Notes under the pieces: model-generated
Database searches by the model: none
What the model was told of the DNA's origin: nothing
What the model saw: the letters and a program-made list of their open reading frames with translations, nothing else
Part shown: positions 1 through 8,417 of the stretch, piece after piece
Numbering within the stretch: position 1 is the first letter of the stretch
Layout: the number at the start of each line of letters is the position of its first letter
Assembly (NCBI GenBank): GCA_035420085.1
Contig: DAOLUH010000033.1
Location: 1-64,000, forward strand
Length of the DNA: 64,000 nt
From: DSWT01 sp035420085
GTDB lineage: Bacteria > Chloroflexota > Anaerolineae > B4-G1 > SLSP01
Reading direction: 5' to 3'
Program-made: the position numbers and the translations under genes

Positions 1-94
1 GCATCAGCCAGTCCATCCCGTCGCGGACGTCCGCCACGCGCAGATCCGCAAACAAGGCCAGTAATTCCTTCCGTTCTTCTTTCGAGAGTGCCAT
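1..94 (-). CDS. RraA-like family protein, N-terminal fragment cut by window edge
   Basis: An ATG at 94 is preceded by an AGGAGGA ribosome site six bases upstream and opens a frame that runs off the left edge. The 31 visible residues begin MALSKEERKELLALFADL and continue RVADVRDGMDW. This start resembles the RraA / HMG-aldolase-like family, which often opens with a helix and then a V-x-D-V-x-D-x-(M/L)-D stretch. Only the start is visible, so neither the fold nor the catalytic residues can be checked. It reads in the same direction as the DUF362 gene behind it, so the two may share a transcript. The family assignment is tentative; a reading frame with a good ribosome site is well supported. Confidence 0.55.
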   Translation of the reverse strand, partial: MALSKEERKELLALFADLRVADVRDGMDWLM

Positions 95-116
95 ACAAAA
101 TCCTCCTGTGGTTAGT

Positions 117-156
117 GTTGGAACGTTAGCATGTTGGAACGTTCAAACGTTCCAAC
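117..156. repeat. Repeated and inverted GTTGGAACGT words
   Basis: The word GTTGGAACGT occurs directly repeated at 117 and 133, and its exact inverse at 147-156 forms a 10-bp stem with a TCAA loop. It lies just downstream of the DUF362 stop codon. No T-run follows on either strand, so it does not look like a classical intrinsic terminator. It belongs to the class of short word repeats seen in many gaps of this window. Confidence 0.6.
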
Positions 157-157
157 G

Positions 158-1228
158 CTATTTGATGAACTCCGCAAACATACTCTTCTCTTGCCCATCC
201 ACGACCTTCGAGATGACGCGCAGGGGCGGTTGAGTGCGCAGCGCGTCCAGGTCGGCGCATGGCGCGATGCTGCCGTCTTCTTGCACGACGTAAACCGTAA
301 GCTGGCGCACATCGTTGACGCCCAGGCCCGCTTCCGTCGCCACCTTCAGATAGATGAGTTTCTGTGGATCGTAGCCCATCAGGTAGCTGGCGACGCTATC
401 CACGGCGACCATATTGATCCCCGCCACCGCCAGGCCGAGCGTGTGATTCTGCCCATTCTGGAAGCCGGTGCCGTCGCGGCCTACCACGCCTTCGATGACG
501 TTGAGCTGCGGCTGGATCACCTGCGCCAGATCAGCCAGGCGATGCGCCAGACCCAACTGCCACAACTCGTGCATCTCTTGCGTCAGCGCCGTTTCGCCGG
601 GGCGGCTTTCGCCGCGCACCGCTTCTGGCATTTCGCGCCAGGCCTGCGCGCAGAAGTGTCGCTCGAAGACGCAGACCGCGCCCATCAAGTTCTTCATACA
701 GAGCGTGGTGATGCCCAGATTGTGCGTCTTCAGTTTGGGGACGTTGATGAGGACTGTGTCCGGCGCGACTGCCAGGCGGCTCACGTTGAGCGAGGCGAGC
801 GCGTGCGGCTGCGGGACGGTCTTGCGGACGCTCGTGTACGTCGTCGGGCAGCGCAACTGCGCGCCGGTCTGCGCGGCGACTTCGGGGAAGCCGGTGCCGC
901 GCCAGTGACGGGGCGCGTTGTCGTCGTGGTTGCGCGGGTCTTCGAGGATGTAGACGCGGCGCCGCGTTGCGCCGTGTTCGTGCAGGTAGTCAATCATCCC
1001 ATGCACGAAACTGGGATGCGTCGTAATGCCCGTGTCGGGATTGGCGAAACTTTCGGCCACCGTCCCATTGGGCTTGATGACGACCTTTTCACCCTCCAAC
1101 TTGAGTTGCAGCGCCGCAAGGATACGCCGCGCCGCGCTGCGGAAATCTTCCCACTGTACCGGATCGCCTGGTATTGCGTGCGAGATCAACACCGCTTGCG
1201 GGTTGTTGAGCCACGGATGAAGTTGCAT
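158..1228 (-). CDS. DUF362 domain protein
   Basis: The protein of about 356 residues carries the DUF362 hallmarks: VLINVPKLKTH followed by LCMKNLMGAV in the centre, and a conserved Asp in AVDSVASYLMGYDP toward the C-terminus. DUF362 proteins are cytoplasmic and poorly characterised; many are fused to or neighbour ferredoxin domains, but no Cys cluster is visible here. Start choice: AGGAGG at 1234-1239 lies five bases before the ATG at 1228. An upstream GTG (1234) overlaps the ribosome site and is therefore unlikely. It ends at a TAG next to a hairpin and is followed by an RraA-like gene on the same strand. The family call is firm; the reaction is unknown. Confidence 0.8.
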   Translation of the reverse strand: MQLHPWLNNPQAVLISHAIPGDPVQWEDFRSAARRILAALQLKLEGEKVVIKPNGTVAESFANPDTGITTHPSFVHGMIDYLHEHGATRRRVYILEDPRNHDDNAPRHWRGTGFPEVAAQTGAQLRCPTTYTSVRKTVPQPHALASLNVSRLAVAPDTVLINVPKLKTHNLGITTLCMKNLMGAVCVFERHFCAQAWREMPEAVRGESRPGETALTQEMHELWQLGLAHRLADLAQVIQPQLNVIEGVVGRDGTGFQNGQNHTLGLAVAGINMVAVDSVASYLMGYDPQKLIYLKVATEAGLGVNDVRQLTVYVVQEDGSIAPCADLDALRTQPPLRVISKVVDGQEKSMFAEFIK

Positions 1229-1237
1229 TGTCACCTC

Positions 1238-1340
1238 CTGGTAGTCGTTAGTCAGACAGTCGTTAATCGGGTGGTTGGTTGTCAGGAATGTGCCTGACGA
1301 CTTGACGACCCGACTACGCGACTAATGCCTACCATTGTCT
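1238..1340. repeat. TAGTCGTTAGTC-type word repeats between GNAT and DUF362 genes
   Basis: The gap holds imperfect tandem words (TAGTCGTTAGTC, CAGTCGTTAATCG, then ACGACTTGACGACCCGACTA) that are partly inverted relative to each other. It is one of the 7-9 base repeat islands seen in many gaps of this window. No coding potential was noticed. Confidence 0.45.
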
Positions 1341-1378
1341 TTATCCATGGTTGATTGTCAAGTGGGGATAGAACTTGG

Positions 1379-2335
1379 TTAAATGGTGTTATCCACGTAG
1401 CGCATTGAGAAATACACATACGGCGCGAAATACTTGCGCCAGAAGCGACTGCCGTAGAAGTTCGCCGTCTCGTGTTCGACGAAGAGGCGGGCGCAGCCTT
1501 GCGCCCGCGCCCATTGAATCGCGCGGTTCAGCAATGCCGCGCCGATGCCTTTGCCGCGTATATCAGGTTGTATGTAAGCGCCTTTGATCTGCGCCGTGTT
1601 GCTCTCCCAAAGTAGAAATCCTTCGCCCTCGTGGTTGGGGTTTGTGCGTCCTACGATCATATTGGCGCGCGGCCGGCCGTCTTCGTAATACGTGAAAAAG
1701 ACATCGCCCGCCTGTACGTGTTCGTCCAAATCGGCCAACATCGCGCTTCTGTCCGTATCTTTCGTGAGGAAGATCGGCGCTCTGAAATAGTAGCGGTTGT
1801 GCTCAAGCTCAAGATCAGCGAGTCTGTGTACATCCGGTTCTTGGACAATGGCAATGTCGACAAGGGCATCGATGGGCGAAAGATCGCGCAGCCGCTCCGC
1901 CACAATCGCCCCGAAGCCCAACTGGTACAGTGTTTTACGCAGAACGTCATCGTGCGCCAAGTGACCGATGAGGTGCAGGTGACAGCGATCATCCACCCAC
2001 AACTGCGCGAGGTGCATGTACATCTGTTGGTAAAGGGTCTCTTTATCCGTGGTTGTCGCGCTGTGACCGTATTCTGGGACGAGCGCAGCGTTTTGGCCCT
2101 TCCAGTGAAACTGCGCTCCGGTGACCATGTAGGCTGCCAGCCGGTCATCCTGCATGACTACCACACCGGGATGTTCCAGGCATGTGGTGAGCGCGTCGCG
2201 GATCCAGGCAGGATCGTCCAGGGCACGGGTGGGCAGCAGCGGACTGTGTTCTCGCTCTTGCCGGTAGCTGTCCTGGAACAGGGCGACCGCACGCTCAAGA
2301 TGCTCTGAGGTAAAAGGTGTGAGATGATAGCGCAT
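1379..2335 (-). CDS. GNAT family N-acetyltransferase
   Basis: This 318-residue protein is predicted to transfer an acyl group from acyl-CoA to an unidentified amine. The C-terminal part shows the GNAT acetyl-CoA loop (AYIQPDIRGKGIGAALLNRA, residues roughly 250-270) and then FVEHETANFYGSRFW, the usual beta5/alpha4 region. The N-terminal 150 residues look like a second, degenerate GNAT-like lobe, which fits its length of about twice a single domain. The start is ATG 2335 behind AAGGAGT. It is divergent from metE and is not clearly part of a pathway. The substrate cannot be told from sequence. Confidence 0.8.
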   Translation of the reverse strand: MRYHLTPFTSEHLERAVALFQDSYRQEREHSPLLPTRALDDPAWIRDALTTCLEHPGVVVMQDDRLAAYMVTGAQFHWKGQNAALVPEYGHSATTTDKETLYQQMYMHLAQLWVDDRCHLHLIGHLAHDDVLRKTLYQLGFGAIVAERLRDLSPIDALVDIAIVQEPDVHRLADLELEHNRYYFRAPIFLTKDTDRSAMLADLDEHVQAGDVFFTYYEDGRPRANMIVGRTNPNHEGEGFLLWESNTAQIKGAYIQPDIRGKGIGAALLNRAIQWARAQGCARLFVEHETANFYGSRFWRKYFAPYVYFSMRYVDNTI

Positions 2336-2420
2336 GTGACTCCTTCCTAAAACGTGTTTGTGTTTCTGTGCAAAATCGTTTTACCACAAATTCCCGAATT
2401 GGCATAAGGAGAGGGATCAA

Positions 2421-2448
2421 TTGACATCTTCTCGCCTTAATGTACACT
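2421..2448 (+). promoter_or_regulatory. Candidate sigma70-type promoter for metE
   Basis: TTGACA at 2421 and TACACT at 2443 are separated by 16 bases, giving a perfect -35 and a four-of-six -10. The transcript would start near 2455, leaving a leader of about 50 bases before metE. That is too short for a SAM or cobalamin riboswitch, and none is recognised. An AAGGAGG ribosome site stands at 2492. Confidence 0.55.
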
Positions 2449-2503
2449 GCCCTCACGATTTTGCCAGACGAGAATCGTATAATTACGGTAGAAGGAGGGC
2501 TTC

Positions 2504-4711
2504 ATGATTGGCACACAAACACTCGGATACCCGCGCATCGGCAAGAACCGCGAGATGAAGCGGGCGCTAGAAGCCTATTGGCAGGGCGCACTGGACCGCG
2601 ACACGCTGTTAGCGACGTTCGCCGAAGTGACGCGCGAGGGCTGGCGCGCGCAGGCGGCGGCAGGCATTGACCTGATTGGCGTGGGGATGGAGACGCTGTA
2701 CGATCACGTGCTGGATTGGAGCGCACGCTTCGACCTGATTCCGTCGCGCTTCCGCGATTTGAGCGGGTTGGACCGCTACTTTGCGATGGCGCGCGGCATC
2801 CCCGGCATCCCGGCGCTCGACATGACCAAGTGGTTCGACACGAATTACCACTACCTGGCCCCAGAGATTGACGCGAGCATCACGCCGTCGGCGAACTTCG
2901 ATGATTTTCTGGCGTTCATTCGCGAGGCGCAGGCCGTGTTGGGCGCGCGCGTCGCGCCGGTTGTGCTCGGCCCGGTGACGCTGCTGCGTTTGGCGCGGCT
3001 CTCCGTGGATTTCGGCGACATGTTGTCCGCGTTGCTGCCGCTCTATCGCCAACTGCTTGATGGACTCAAGGCGTTGGATGTGACCGAAGTGCAGTTCCAC
3101 GAACCGGCGCTTGTGCTTGGCGATGCTGCCGCGCTGCGTCCGCACGTCGAAAAGACTTACGCGGAGTTAGCCGAAGTTGGCGTGCCGCTCAATCTTGTGA
3201 CGTATTTCGACGATCTGGGCGAGAGTTACTCCTGGATCGTTGCCTTGCCCGTGGATGTGATTTCGCTCGATTTCACGCGCGGCGACAATCTGACGCTTAT
3301 CCAGGCGCATGGCTGGCCGCAAGAGAAGACGCTCGGCGCGGGCGTGGTGGATGCGCGCAGCGTGTGGCGCGTCCGCCCTGCTGAAACGCTGGCGCTGCTC
3401 GAAACCTTGCGCGGCTACGCGCCGCAGATGCGCGTCGGCCCGTCGTCCTCGTTGCAGTTCGTCCCCTACACGGCAGCGCGCGAGAAAGCGTTGCCCGACG
3501 CGCTGCGCGGCGTGCTGGCCTTCGCCGAAGAGAAGCTGGCCGAAGTGCGCCTGTTGGCGACCGGCGACACTGGCGCGATGGATGCGCCCTGGGCCGAATT
3601 CCACACTTTCGCGCCCGCCGACGCTACCGTTCAAGCGCGGATTGAGGCATTACAGCCGGAAGATTTCACCCGCGCGCTGCCCTACACCGCGCGCCGCCCG
3701 CTGCAAGTGCAATTGCCACCGTTCCCCACCACGACGATTGGTTCGTTCCCGCAGACGCCGGAGGTGCGCCGCCTGCGCGCGCGCTTCAACAAGGGCGAGA
3801 TTAGCCAGGCCGAGTACGAAGCCGGCATTGACGCCTTCATCGGCTACACAATCGGCGTGCAGGATGGGCTGGGGCTGGACATGCTCGTCCACGGCGAATC
3901 CGAGCGCACCGACATGGTCGAATACTTCGCGCAGAAGATGACGGGCTTTGCCTTCACGCAGCACGGTTGGGTGCAGAGCTTCGGCAGCCGCTACGTGCGC
4001 CCGCCGATCATCTACGCCGACGTCAGCCGCCCACAGCCGATGACCGTGCGCGAGTTCCGCGTGGCGCAGTCGTACACGCAGAAGCCCGTCAAGGGGATGC
4101 TCACCGGCCCGGTGACGATTCTCAACTGGTCGTACCCGCGCGCCGATGTGCCGCGTCACATCATCGCCTACCAGATCGCGCTGGCGCTGCGCGATGAAAT
4201 CGCCGACCTGGAAGCGGCCGGCGCGCGCGCGATCCAGGTGGACGAACCGGCGCTGCGCGAGGGCCTGCCGCTCAAGCCCGACCGCTGGGATGCCTATCTG
4301 ACGTGGGCCGTGGACGCCTTTCGCCTCACAGTTGGCCACGCAGCGCCGCAGACGCAAATCCACACGCACATGTGCTACTCCGAATTCCAGGACATCCTCC
4401 CCGCCATTGACCGGCTGGATGCGGATGTCATCTCCATCGAGAACGCGCGCAGCGGCGACGAGATGCTGCGTGCCCTGGCCGAGTATGGCTACCCCCGCGA
4501 AGTCGGTCCCGGTGTCTACGACATCCATAGCCCCGTCGTGCCGACCGTGGCGTTCATCGCCGGGAAGCTGGCGAGCTTTGTCCAGCATCTCAAACCGGAG
4601 CAAATCTGGGTGAACCCCGATTGCGGCCTCAAGACCCGCGCCTGGGACGAAGTCATCCCGGCGTTGCGGAATATGATGGAGGCGGTTCAGGAAGTAAGGA
4701 GTAAGGAGTAA
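2504..4711 (+). CDS. metE: Cobalamin-independent methionine synthase MetE
   Basis: 5-Methyltetrahydropteroyltriglutamate-homocysteine S-methyltransferase makes methionine by direct methyl transfer to zinc-bound homocysteine. At 735 residues it is close to the usual 750-760. The N-terminus starts TLGYPRIGKNREMK, and the C-terminal half begins near TTTIGSFPQTPEVRRLR. The four zinc ligands can be placed at His622, Cys624 (HTHMC), Glu646 (SIENARSG) and Cys707 (NPDCGLKTR). Their spacings of 2, 22 and 61 match those of the E. coli enzyme (His641, Cys643, Glu665, Cys726). The last residues (EVRSKE) are read from a GGAGTAA tandem repeat that also supplies the stop. It lies 72 bases before the methyltransferase/MTHFR fusion, which would make its methyl donor. 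Confidence 0.97.
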   Translation: MIGTQTLGYPRIGKNREMKRALEAYWQGALDRDTLLATFAEVTREGWRAQAAAGIDLIGVGMETLYDHVLDWSARFDLIPSRFRDLSGLDRYFAMARGIPGIPALDMTKWFDTNYHYLAPEIDASITPSANFDDFLAFIREAQAVLGARVAPVVLGPVTLLRLARLSVDFGDMLSALLPLYRQLLDGLKALDVTEVQFHEPALVLGDAAALRPHVEKTYAELAEVGVPLNLVTYFDDLGESYSWIVALPVDVISLDFTRGDNLTLIQAHGWPQEKTLGAGVVDARSVWRVRPAETLALLETLRGYAPQMRVGPSSSLQFVPYTAAREKALPDALRGVLAFAEEKLAEVRLLATGDTGAMDAPWAEFHTFAPADATVQARIEALQPEDFTRALPYTARRPLQVQLPPFPTTTIGSFPQTPEVRRLRARFNKGEISQAEYEAGIDAFIGYTIGVQDGLGLDMLVHGESERTDMVEYFAQKMTGFAFTQHGWVQSFGSRYVRPPIIYADVSRPQPMTVREFRVAQSYTQKPVKGMLTGPVTILNWSYPRADVPRHIIAYQIALALRDEIADLEAAGARAIQVDEPALREGLPLKPDRWDAYLTWAVDAFRLTVGHAAPQTQIHTHMCYSEFQDILPAIDRLDADVISIENARSGDEMLRALAEYGYPREVGPGVYDIHSPVVPTVAFIAGKLASFVQHLKPEQIWVNPDCGLKTRAWDEVIPALRNMMEAVQEVRSKE

Positions 4712-4775
4712 GGAGTAAGGAGTCAGAGGCAAGATTCCTGCATCCTGCATCCTGTATCTTGCATCCTGCATCTTT
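4692..4775. repeat. Heptamer tandem repeats GGAGTAA and GCATCCT
   Basis: About four copies of GGAGTAA cover the metE stop codon. They are followed by about five copies of GCATCCT (with GTATCTT and GCATCTT variants), which run up to the ribosome site of the next gene. Both units are seven bases long. The tract forms the whole gap between two genes that otherwise look like an operon. Confidence 0.8.
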
Positions 4776-4783
4776 TTGGGGGA

Positions 4784-6673
4784 ATGATGGCTAAAGAAAA
4801 GTTCTTGACGTTATTGGCGGAGTCATCGAAACCGGTATTGACTGACGGGGCGATGGGGACGATGTTACACGGGCGCGGCGTGCCGTTCGGGACGTGCTTC
4901 GACGAATTGAACCTGAGCCGTCCCGCGCTTGTGGGGGAAATCCACCGCGCTTACATCGAAGCCGGCGCGCAGATCATCCTCACCAACACATTCGGCGCGA
5001 ATCCATACAAGCTGGCAGCGCACGGCCTGCAAGACAAGGTTGCCGAGATCAACCGCGCGGGTGTAGACCTGGCCCGGCGCGTGGTCGCGGCGTCCTTCAA
5101 GGAGGTGTTGGTAGCAGGCGATATTGGGCCGTTGGGCGTGCGGCTCGCGCCGTTTGGCCGGGTGACGAAGGAGCAGGCCCGCGACGCCTTTACCGCGCAG
5201 ATTGCGCCACTGGTCGAGGCAGGTGCCGATCTGTTGGTGATCGAGACACTGTCCGATTTGTACGAAATGCTGGAAGCGATTGAGGCTGCCTGCGCGCTCT
5301 GCGATTTGCCCGTGATCGCCTCGATGACGTTCACGCGCGATGACCGCACGCTGCTGGGCGATTCGCCCGCCAAAGTCGCGCGGCGGCTGTGGGAAGCGGG
5401 TGCGGACGTGGTGGGCGTCAACTGCTCCGGCGGCCCTGTCCAGCTCGTGCGCCTCGTCCAGCAGATGAAGGAGGCCGTGCCGGAAGGACGCTTTTGGGTG
5501 AAGCCGAACGCTGGCTGGCCCGAACAAGTCGCTGGGCGAATTATGTATCCGGCGACGCCGGAGTATTTCGGCGAGTACGCCTGGGCTTTCTGCCAGGCCG
5601 GGGCGACGATGATCGGCGGGTGCTGCGGGACGACGCCCGCGCACATCGCCGCGCTACGCGCCGCATTGGATGCCGGACCGCCCGTAGTTTGTGCCCCTCT
5701 GGAACGTACCGCGGCAGTGCAACCGGTGCGCGGCGACATCGCCCCCGATCAGCCTTCAGCCTTATCGCAGAAGTTGCGCGCCGGTGAGTTTGTCCTCGCC
5801 GTGGAAATGGACCCGCCGCGCGGCCTGGCGACGCACAAGCTGCTGGCGGGCGCGACGCTGCTCTCCGAAGCCGGCGCCGATGTCATCAACGTGGCCGACA
5901 GCCCGATGGCGCGGATGCGGATGAGCCCCTGGGCCGTGTGTGCCTTGATCCAGGACAAGGTGGGGATCGAAGCGACGCTGCACTTTCCCATTCGCGGGCG
6001 CAACTTGCTGCGCGTGCAAGGCGATCTGCTGGCCGCGCATGCCCTGGGCATCCGCAACGTCTTTGTGGTGATGGGCGATCCAACGTCAATTGGCGACTAC
6101 CCGGAAGCGATGGACAACTACGATCTTGCGCCGACGGGCCTCATCAAGCTCATCAAGGAGGGGTTCAACGTGGGCGTGGATCACGCCGGGAGCGACATCG
6201 GCCAGCCGACGACGTATTTTGTGGGCGCGGCGCTCAACCTCACGCCGACCGATCCCGAAAACGAGATAAAAGTCTTGCGGCGCAAGCTGCGGGCGGGCGC
6301 GGATTTCTTCCTCACGCAGCCGGTCTACGATCCAGCGGCGGCGCGGGCGTTCCTCGATCAATACGCGGAAAAGTACGGTCCGCTGGACAAGCCGGTGCTG
6401 GTCGGCGTCCTGCCGTTGTACGGCGTGAAGCACGCGCGCTTCCTGCACAACGAAGTGCCAGGGATCACCATTTCGCCGGAATTCTTCGAGCGCCTCGAAG
6501 CGGCCGGCGCCGATTCGCCGCGCGAAGGCGTGCGCATCGCGCTGGAATTGATCGCACAGATGCGCGACTGGGCCGGCGGCATTTACCTGATGCCCGCATT
6601 CAACCGCTATGACCTGGCAGCGGAGATTGTCGAGCAGACAAAATTAACCGCGAATCACGCGAATTTTCGCTAA
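4784..6673 (+). CDS. Bifunctional homocysteine S-methyltransferase / methylenetetrahydrofolate reductase
   Basis: This 629-residue fusion resembles B. subtilis YitJ. The N-terminal homocysteine methyltransferase domain (residues about 10-300) has LTDGAMGTML and the zinc cysteines Cys214 (GVNCSGG) and Cys280-Cys281 (GGCCGTTPAHI). The C-terminal half (about 325-615) is a MetF-type NAD(P)H-dependent reductase that makes 5-methyl-THF, with VEMDPPRG, VVMGDPT and DFFLTQPVYD. In context the reductase half can supply methyl-THF to MetE upstream, while the methyltransferase half may use another donor such as S-methylmethionine. Adjacent ATGs lie at 4784 and 4787; the GGGGGA site better fits the second. 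The C-terminal tail TKLTANHANFR is read from a GCGAATT-type repeat. Confidence 0.93.
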   Translation: MMAKEKFLTLLAESSKPVLTDGAMGTMLHGRGVPFGTCFDELNLSRPALVGEIHRAYIEAGAQIILTNTFGANPYKLAAHGLQDKVAEINRAGVDLARRVVAASFKEVLVAGDIGPLGVRLAPFGRVTKEQARDAFTAQIAPLVEAGADLLVIETLSDLYEMLEAIEAACALCDLPVIASMTFTRDDRTLLGDSPAKVARRLWEAGADVVGVNCSGGPVQLVRLVQQMKEAVPEGRFWVKPNAGWPEQVAGRIMYPATPEYFGEYAWAFCQAGATMIGGCCGTTPAHIAALRAALDAGPPVVCAPLERTAAVQPVRGDIAPDQPSALSQKLRAGEFVLAVEMDPPRGLATHKLLAGATLLSEAGADVINVADSPMARMRMSPWAVCALIQDKVGIEATLHFPIRGRNLLRVQGDLLAAHALGIRNVFVVMGDPTSIGDYPEAMDNYDLAPTGLIKLIKEGFNVGVDHAGSDIGQPTTYFVGAALNLTPTDPENEIKVLRRKLRAGADFFLTQPVYDPAAARAFLDQYAEKYGPLDKPVLVGVLPLYGVKHARFLHNEVPGITISPEFFERLEAAGADSPREGVRIALELIAQMRDWAGGIYLMPAFNRYDLAAEIVEQTKLTANHANFR

Positions 6674-6716
6674 TTTTCTTAAAAGATTCGCGTAGATTAG
6701 CGAGATCCGCGGTTTT
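6645..6716. repeat. Imperfect inverted repeat of GCGAAT words after the MTHFR gene
   Basis: The words AACCGCGAATCACGCGAAT and the inverse of a similar AACCGCGGATCTCGCT block lie on either side of an AT-rich centre. The left arm encodes the last residues of the methyltransferase/MTHFR protein, so the stop codon falls inside the repeat. The right arm ends in CGGTTTTTC, so it could act as a weak terminator, but the pairing is imperfect. Confidence 0.5.
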
Positions 6717-6734
6717 TCTGGAAAGAACGTGAGT

Positions 6735-7430
6735 ATGGAGGAGAAAGTGCCCGTATCACCCAAGAAAATCATCGTCGTTGGCGCGCACCCGGACGATCCG
6801 GAGACGGCCTGCGGCGGAACGATGACGCTGTTGGCGCAGGCAGGCTATGAGGTCGTAGCGGCATATCTGACCCGCGGCGAGGCGGGGATTCCCGGCACGT
6901 CGCATCAGGAAGCAGCCGCCATTCGCACGGCGGAGGCGCTGCGAGCGTGCGAGTTACTGGACGCTCACGCCGTCTTTCTGGGGCAGATTGACGGGCAATG
7001 CGAGGTGAATCCGGCGCGCTACGACGAGATGTACCGTTTTCTCGAGAACGAGCAGCCCGATCTTATCTTCACGCACTGGTCCATTGATACACACCGCGAC
7101 CACCGGGCGTGTTCCTCGCTGGTCTACGATGCGTGGCTGCGGATGGGGCGGCGCGTTCCACTCTTCTATTTTGAGTGTATGACCGGTCAACAGAGCCAGA
7201 ATTTTGCGCCCACGGATTATGTGAACATCAGCACGGTTGTTGAATTGAAGCACCAGGCTTGCTTCGTCCACGAAAGTCAGCACATCGCGCAGTGGTATGC
7301 CAATGATCACGGCAAGATGGAAGCCTTTCGAGGTTTGGAGTGCGGGGGCGATTACGCGGAAGCCTTTGTCCGGCAGGCGCAAAGCCCACATTTTGGTATG
7401 ATTCTTCTAAACGGATTCAACGGAATTTAG
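6735..7430 (+). CDS. PIG-L family deacetylase
   Basis: This LmbE/PIG-L zinc hydrolase of about 231 residues removes an acyl group, typically N-acetyl, from a glucosamine-like sugar. The metal-site motif VVGAHPDDPE is near the N-terminus, FTHWSIDTHRDHR holds the second metal motif (H-x-D-H type), and a late HESQH follows. The size is normal for the family. The exact sugar substrate is unknown; in this neighbourhood (sulfatase, mutarotase-like, CE15-like genes) a carbohydrate breakdown role is plausible but inferred. The start is either ATG 6735 or GTG 6729; neither has a strong ribosome site. The following ferredoxin gene begins nine bases after the stop, suggesting co-transcription. Confidence 0.85.
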   Translation: MEEKVPVSPKKIIVVGAHPDDPETACGGTMTLLAQAGYEVVAAYLTRGEAGIPGTSHQEAAAIRTAEALRACELLDAHAVFLGQIDGQCEVNPARYDEMYRFLENEQPDLIFTHWSIDTHRDHRACSSLVYDAWLRMGRRVPLFYFECMTGQQSQNFAPTDYVNISTVVELKHQACFVHESQHIAQWYANDHGKMEAFRGLECGGDYAEAFVRQAQSPHFGMILLNGFNGI

Positions 7431-7438
7431 AGGTACCT

Positions 7439-8365
7439 ATGAAATCATCAACCCGTAAATTCATCAAAGAAGCGCGTCAGATTCCCGGTTTTTCATTGTT
7501 CGATTTTATCCACGGTTACATTTACGGTCGTTGGCCTTATTTCTACATCGGAACGGCGGTGAATCCGCCGCGTTTGTTGCGCCCGCTGGCGCAATTTGCC
7601 GATTGGCTCATTCGTCGCCGCGAGGTGAGCCGCCACAAGGATGGGAATGGGCACGAACCGGCGTCGCCGACGATTGCCGACACCTACCACGGCAAGGTTG
7701 TGCCGCTTGATGCGGCGGCGCGGCTGGTGCAGGTCAACGAAGACGTGCGGTTGACTGTCCCGGAGCACGTCGTCCCCTTTGCCGTCGCCCGCGACATCGT
7801 GATGCAGCATCCCGACCACATCGTTGTGTTGGATTGTCCCTGCCGGATGGCGCGCGAGCATCCGTGTCTGCCGCTCGATGTGTGTGTGATTGTGGGCGAG
7901 CCGTTCGCCAGCTTTGTCCTTGAGCACCAGCCGGAGCACGCGCGCCGCATCACGCCGGATGAGGCCGTGGACATCCTCAAGGCGGAGGACAGGCGCGGGC
8001 ACGTGCATCACGCCTTCTTCAAGGATGCGATGCTGCAACGCTTCTACGCGATCTGCAATTGCTGTTCCTGCTGCTGCGGCGCGATGCAGGCACATCAGAA
8101 CGGCGTGCCGATGTTGATCTCGTCGGGTTACGTTAGCCAAGTTGACGAAGAACGTTGTGTGGGCTGCGGTGCGTGCGTCAAAAAATGTCAGTTTAGCGCG
8201 TTGGTGTTGCAGGATGGGCATGTCGTCGTGGATGCGGCGGCGTGTATGGGCTGCGGTGTGTGCGTCAATACGTGTCCACGTGGGGCGTTGTCGCTGCAAC
8301 GCGCTATGGAGCGTCCCGCGCCGCTGGAAATTCACGAGTTGATGGAGCAGGCTGTCGTAGTATAA
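7439..8365 (+). CDS. Cys-rich 4Fe-4S ferredoxin-domain protein
   Basis: This is a soluble electron-transfer protein of 308 residues. The C-terminus holds two ferredoxin-type cluster motifs, CVGCGACVKKCQ and CMGCGVCVNTCP, enough for two [4Fe-4S] clusters. Before them are two further Cys groups, LDCPCRMAREHPC and the dense ICNCCSCCCGAM, which are not part of the standard ferredoxin fold and could bind another cluster. The N-terminal 100 residues (FDFIHGYIYGRWPYFYIG) have no recognised motif. Start chosen: ATG 7439 behind AGAGGT; an in-frame start 99 bases upstream overlaps the PIG-L gene and is rejected. The redox partner and substrate are unknown. Confidence 0.85.
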   Translation: MKSSTRKFIKEARQIPGFSLFDFIHGYIYGRWPYFYIGTAVNPPRLLRPLAQFADWLIRRREVSRHKDGNGHEPASPTIADTYHGKVVPLDAAARLVQVNEDVRLTVPEHVVPFAVARDIVMQHPDHIVVLDCPCRMAREHPCLPLDVCVIVGEPFASFVLEHQPEHARRITPDEAVDILKAEDRRGHVHHAFFKDAMLQRFYAICNCCSCCCGAMQAHQNGVPMLISSGYVSQVDEERCVGCGACVKKCQFSALVLQDGHVVVDAAACMGCGVCVNTCPRGALSLQRAMERPAPLEIHELMEQAVVV

Positions 8366-8417
8366 AATTGGACTTTGGACTTGAGACTTTCGACTATTTT
8401 CGCAAAGGAGTTGTGAT

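Noticed and set aside
133..156. Hairpin as an intrinsic terminator of the DUF362 gene
   Set aside because: No T-run follows on either strand; it is better explained as part of the short word repeats.
131..1297. Plus-strand frame of 388 codons opposite the DUF362 gene
   Set aside because: DUF362 motifs are clear on the minus strand. The plus frame is a high-GC shadow with no recognisable motif.
2449..2503. SAM or cobalamin riboswitch before metE
   Set aside because: The leader is only about 50 bases and shows no conserved B12 or SAM box.
3650..4771. Minus-strand frame of 373 codons opposite metE
   Set aside because: metE has all four zinc ligands on the plus strand; the minus frame starts in the repeat tract and has biased composition.
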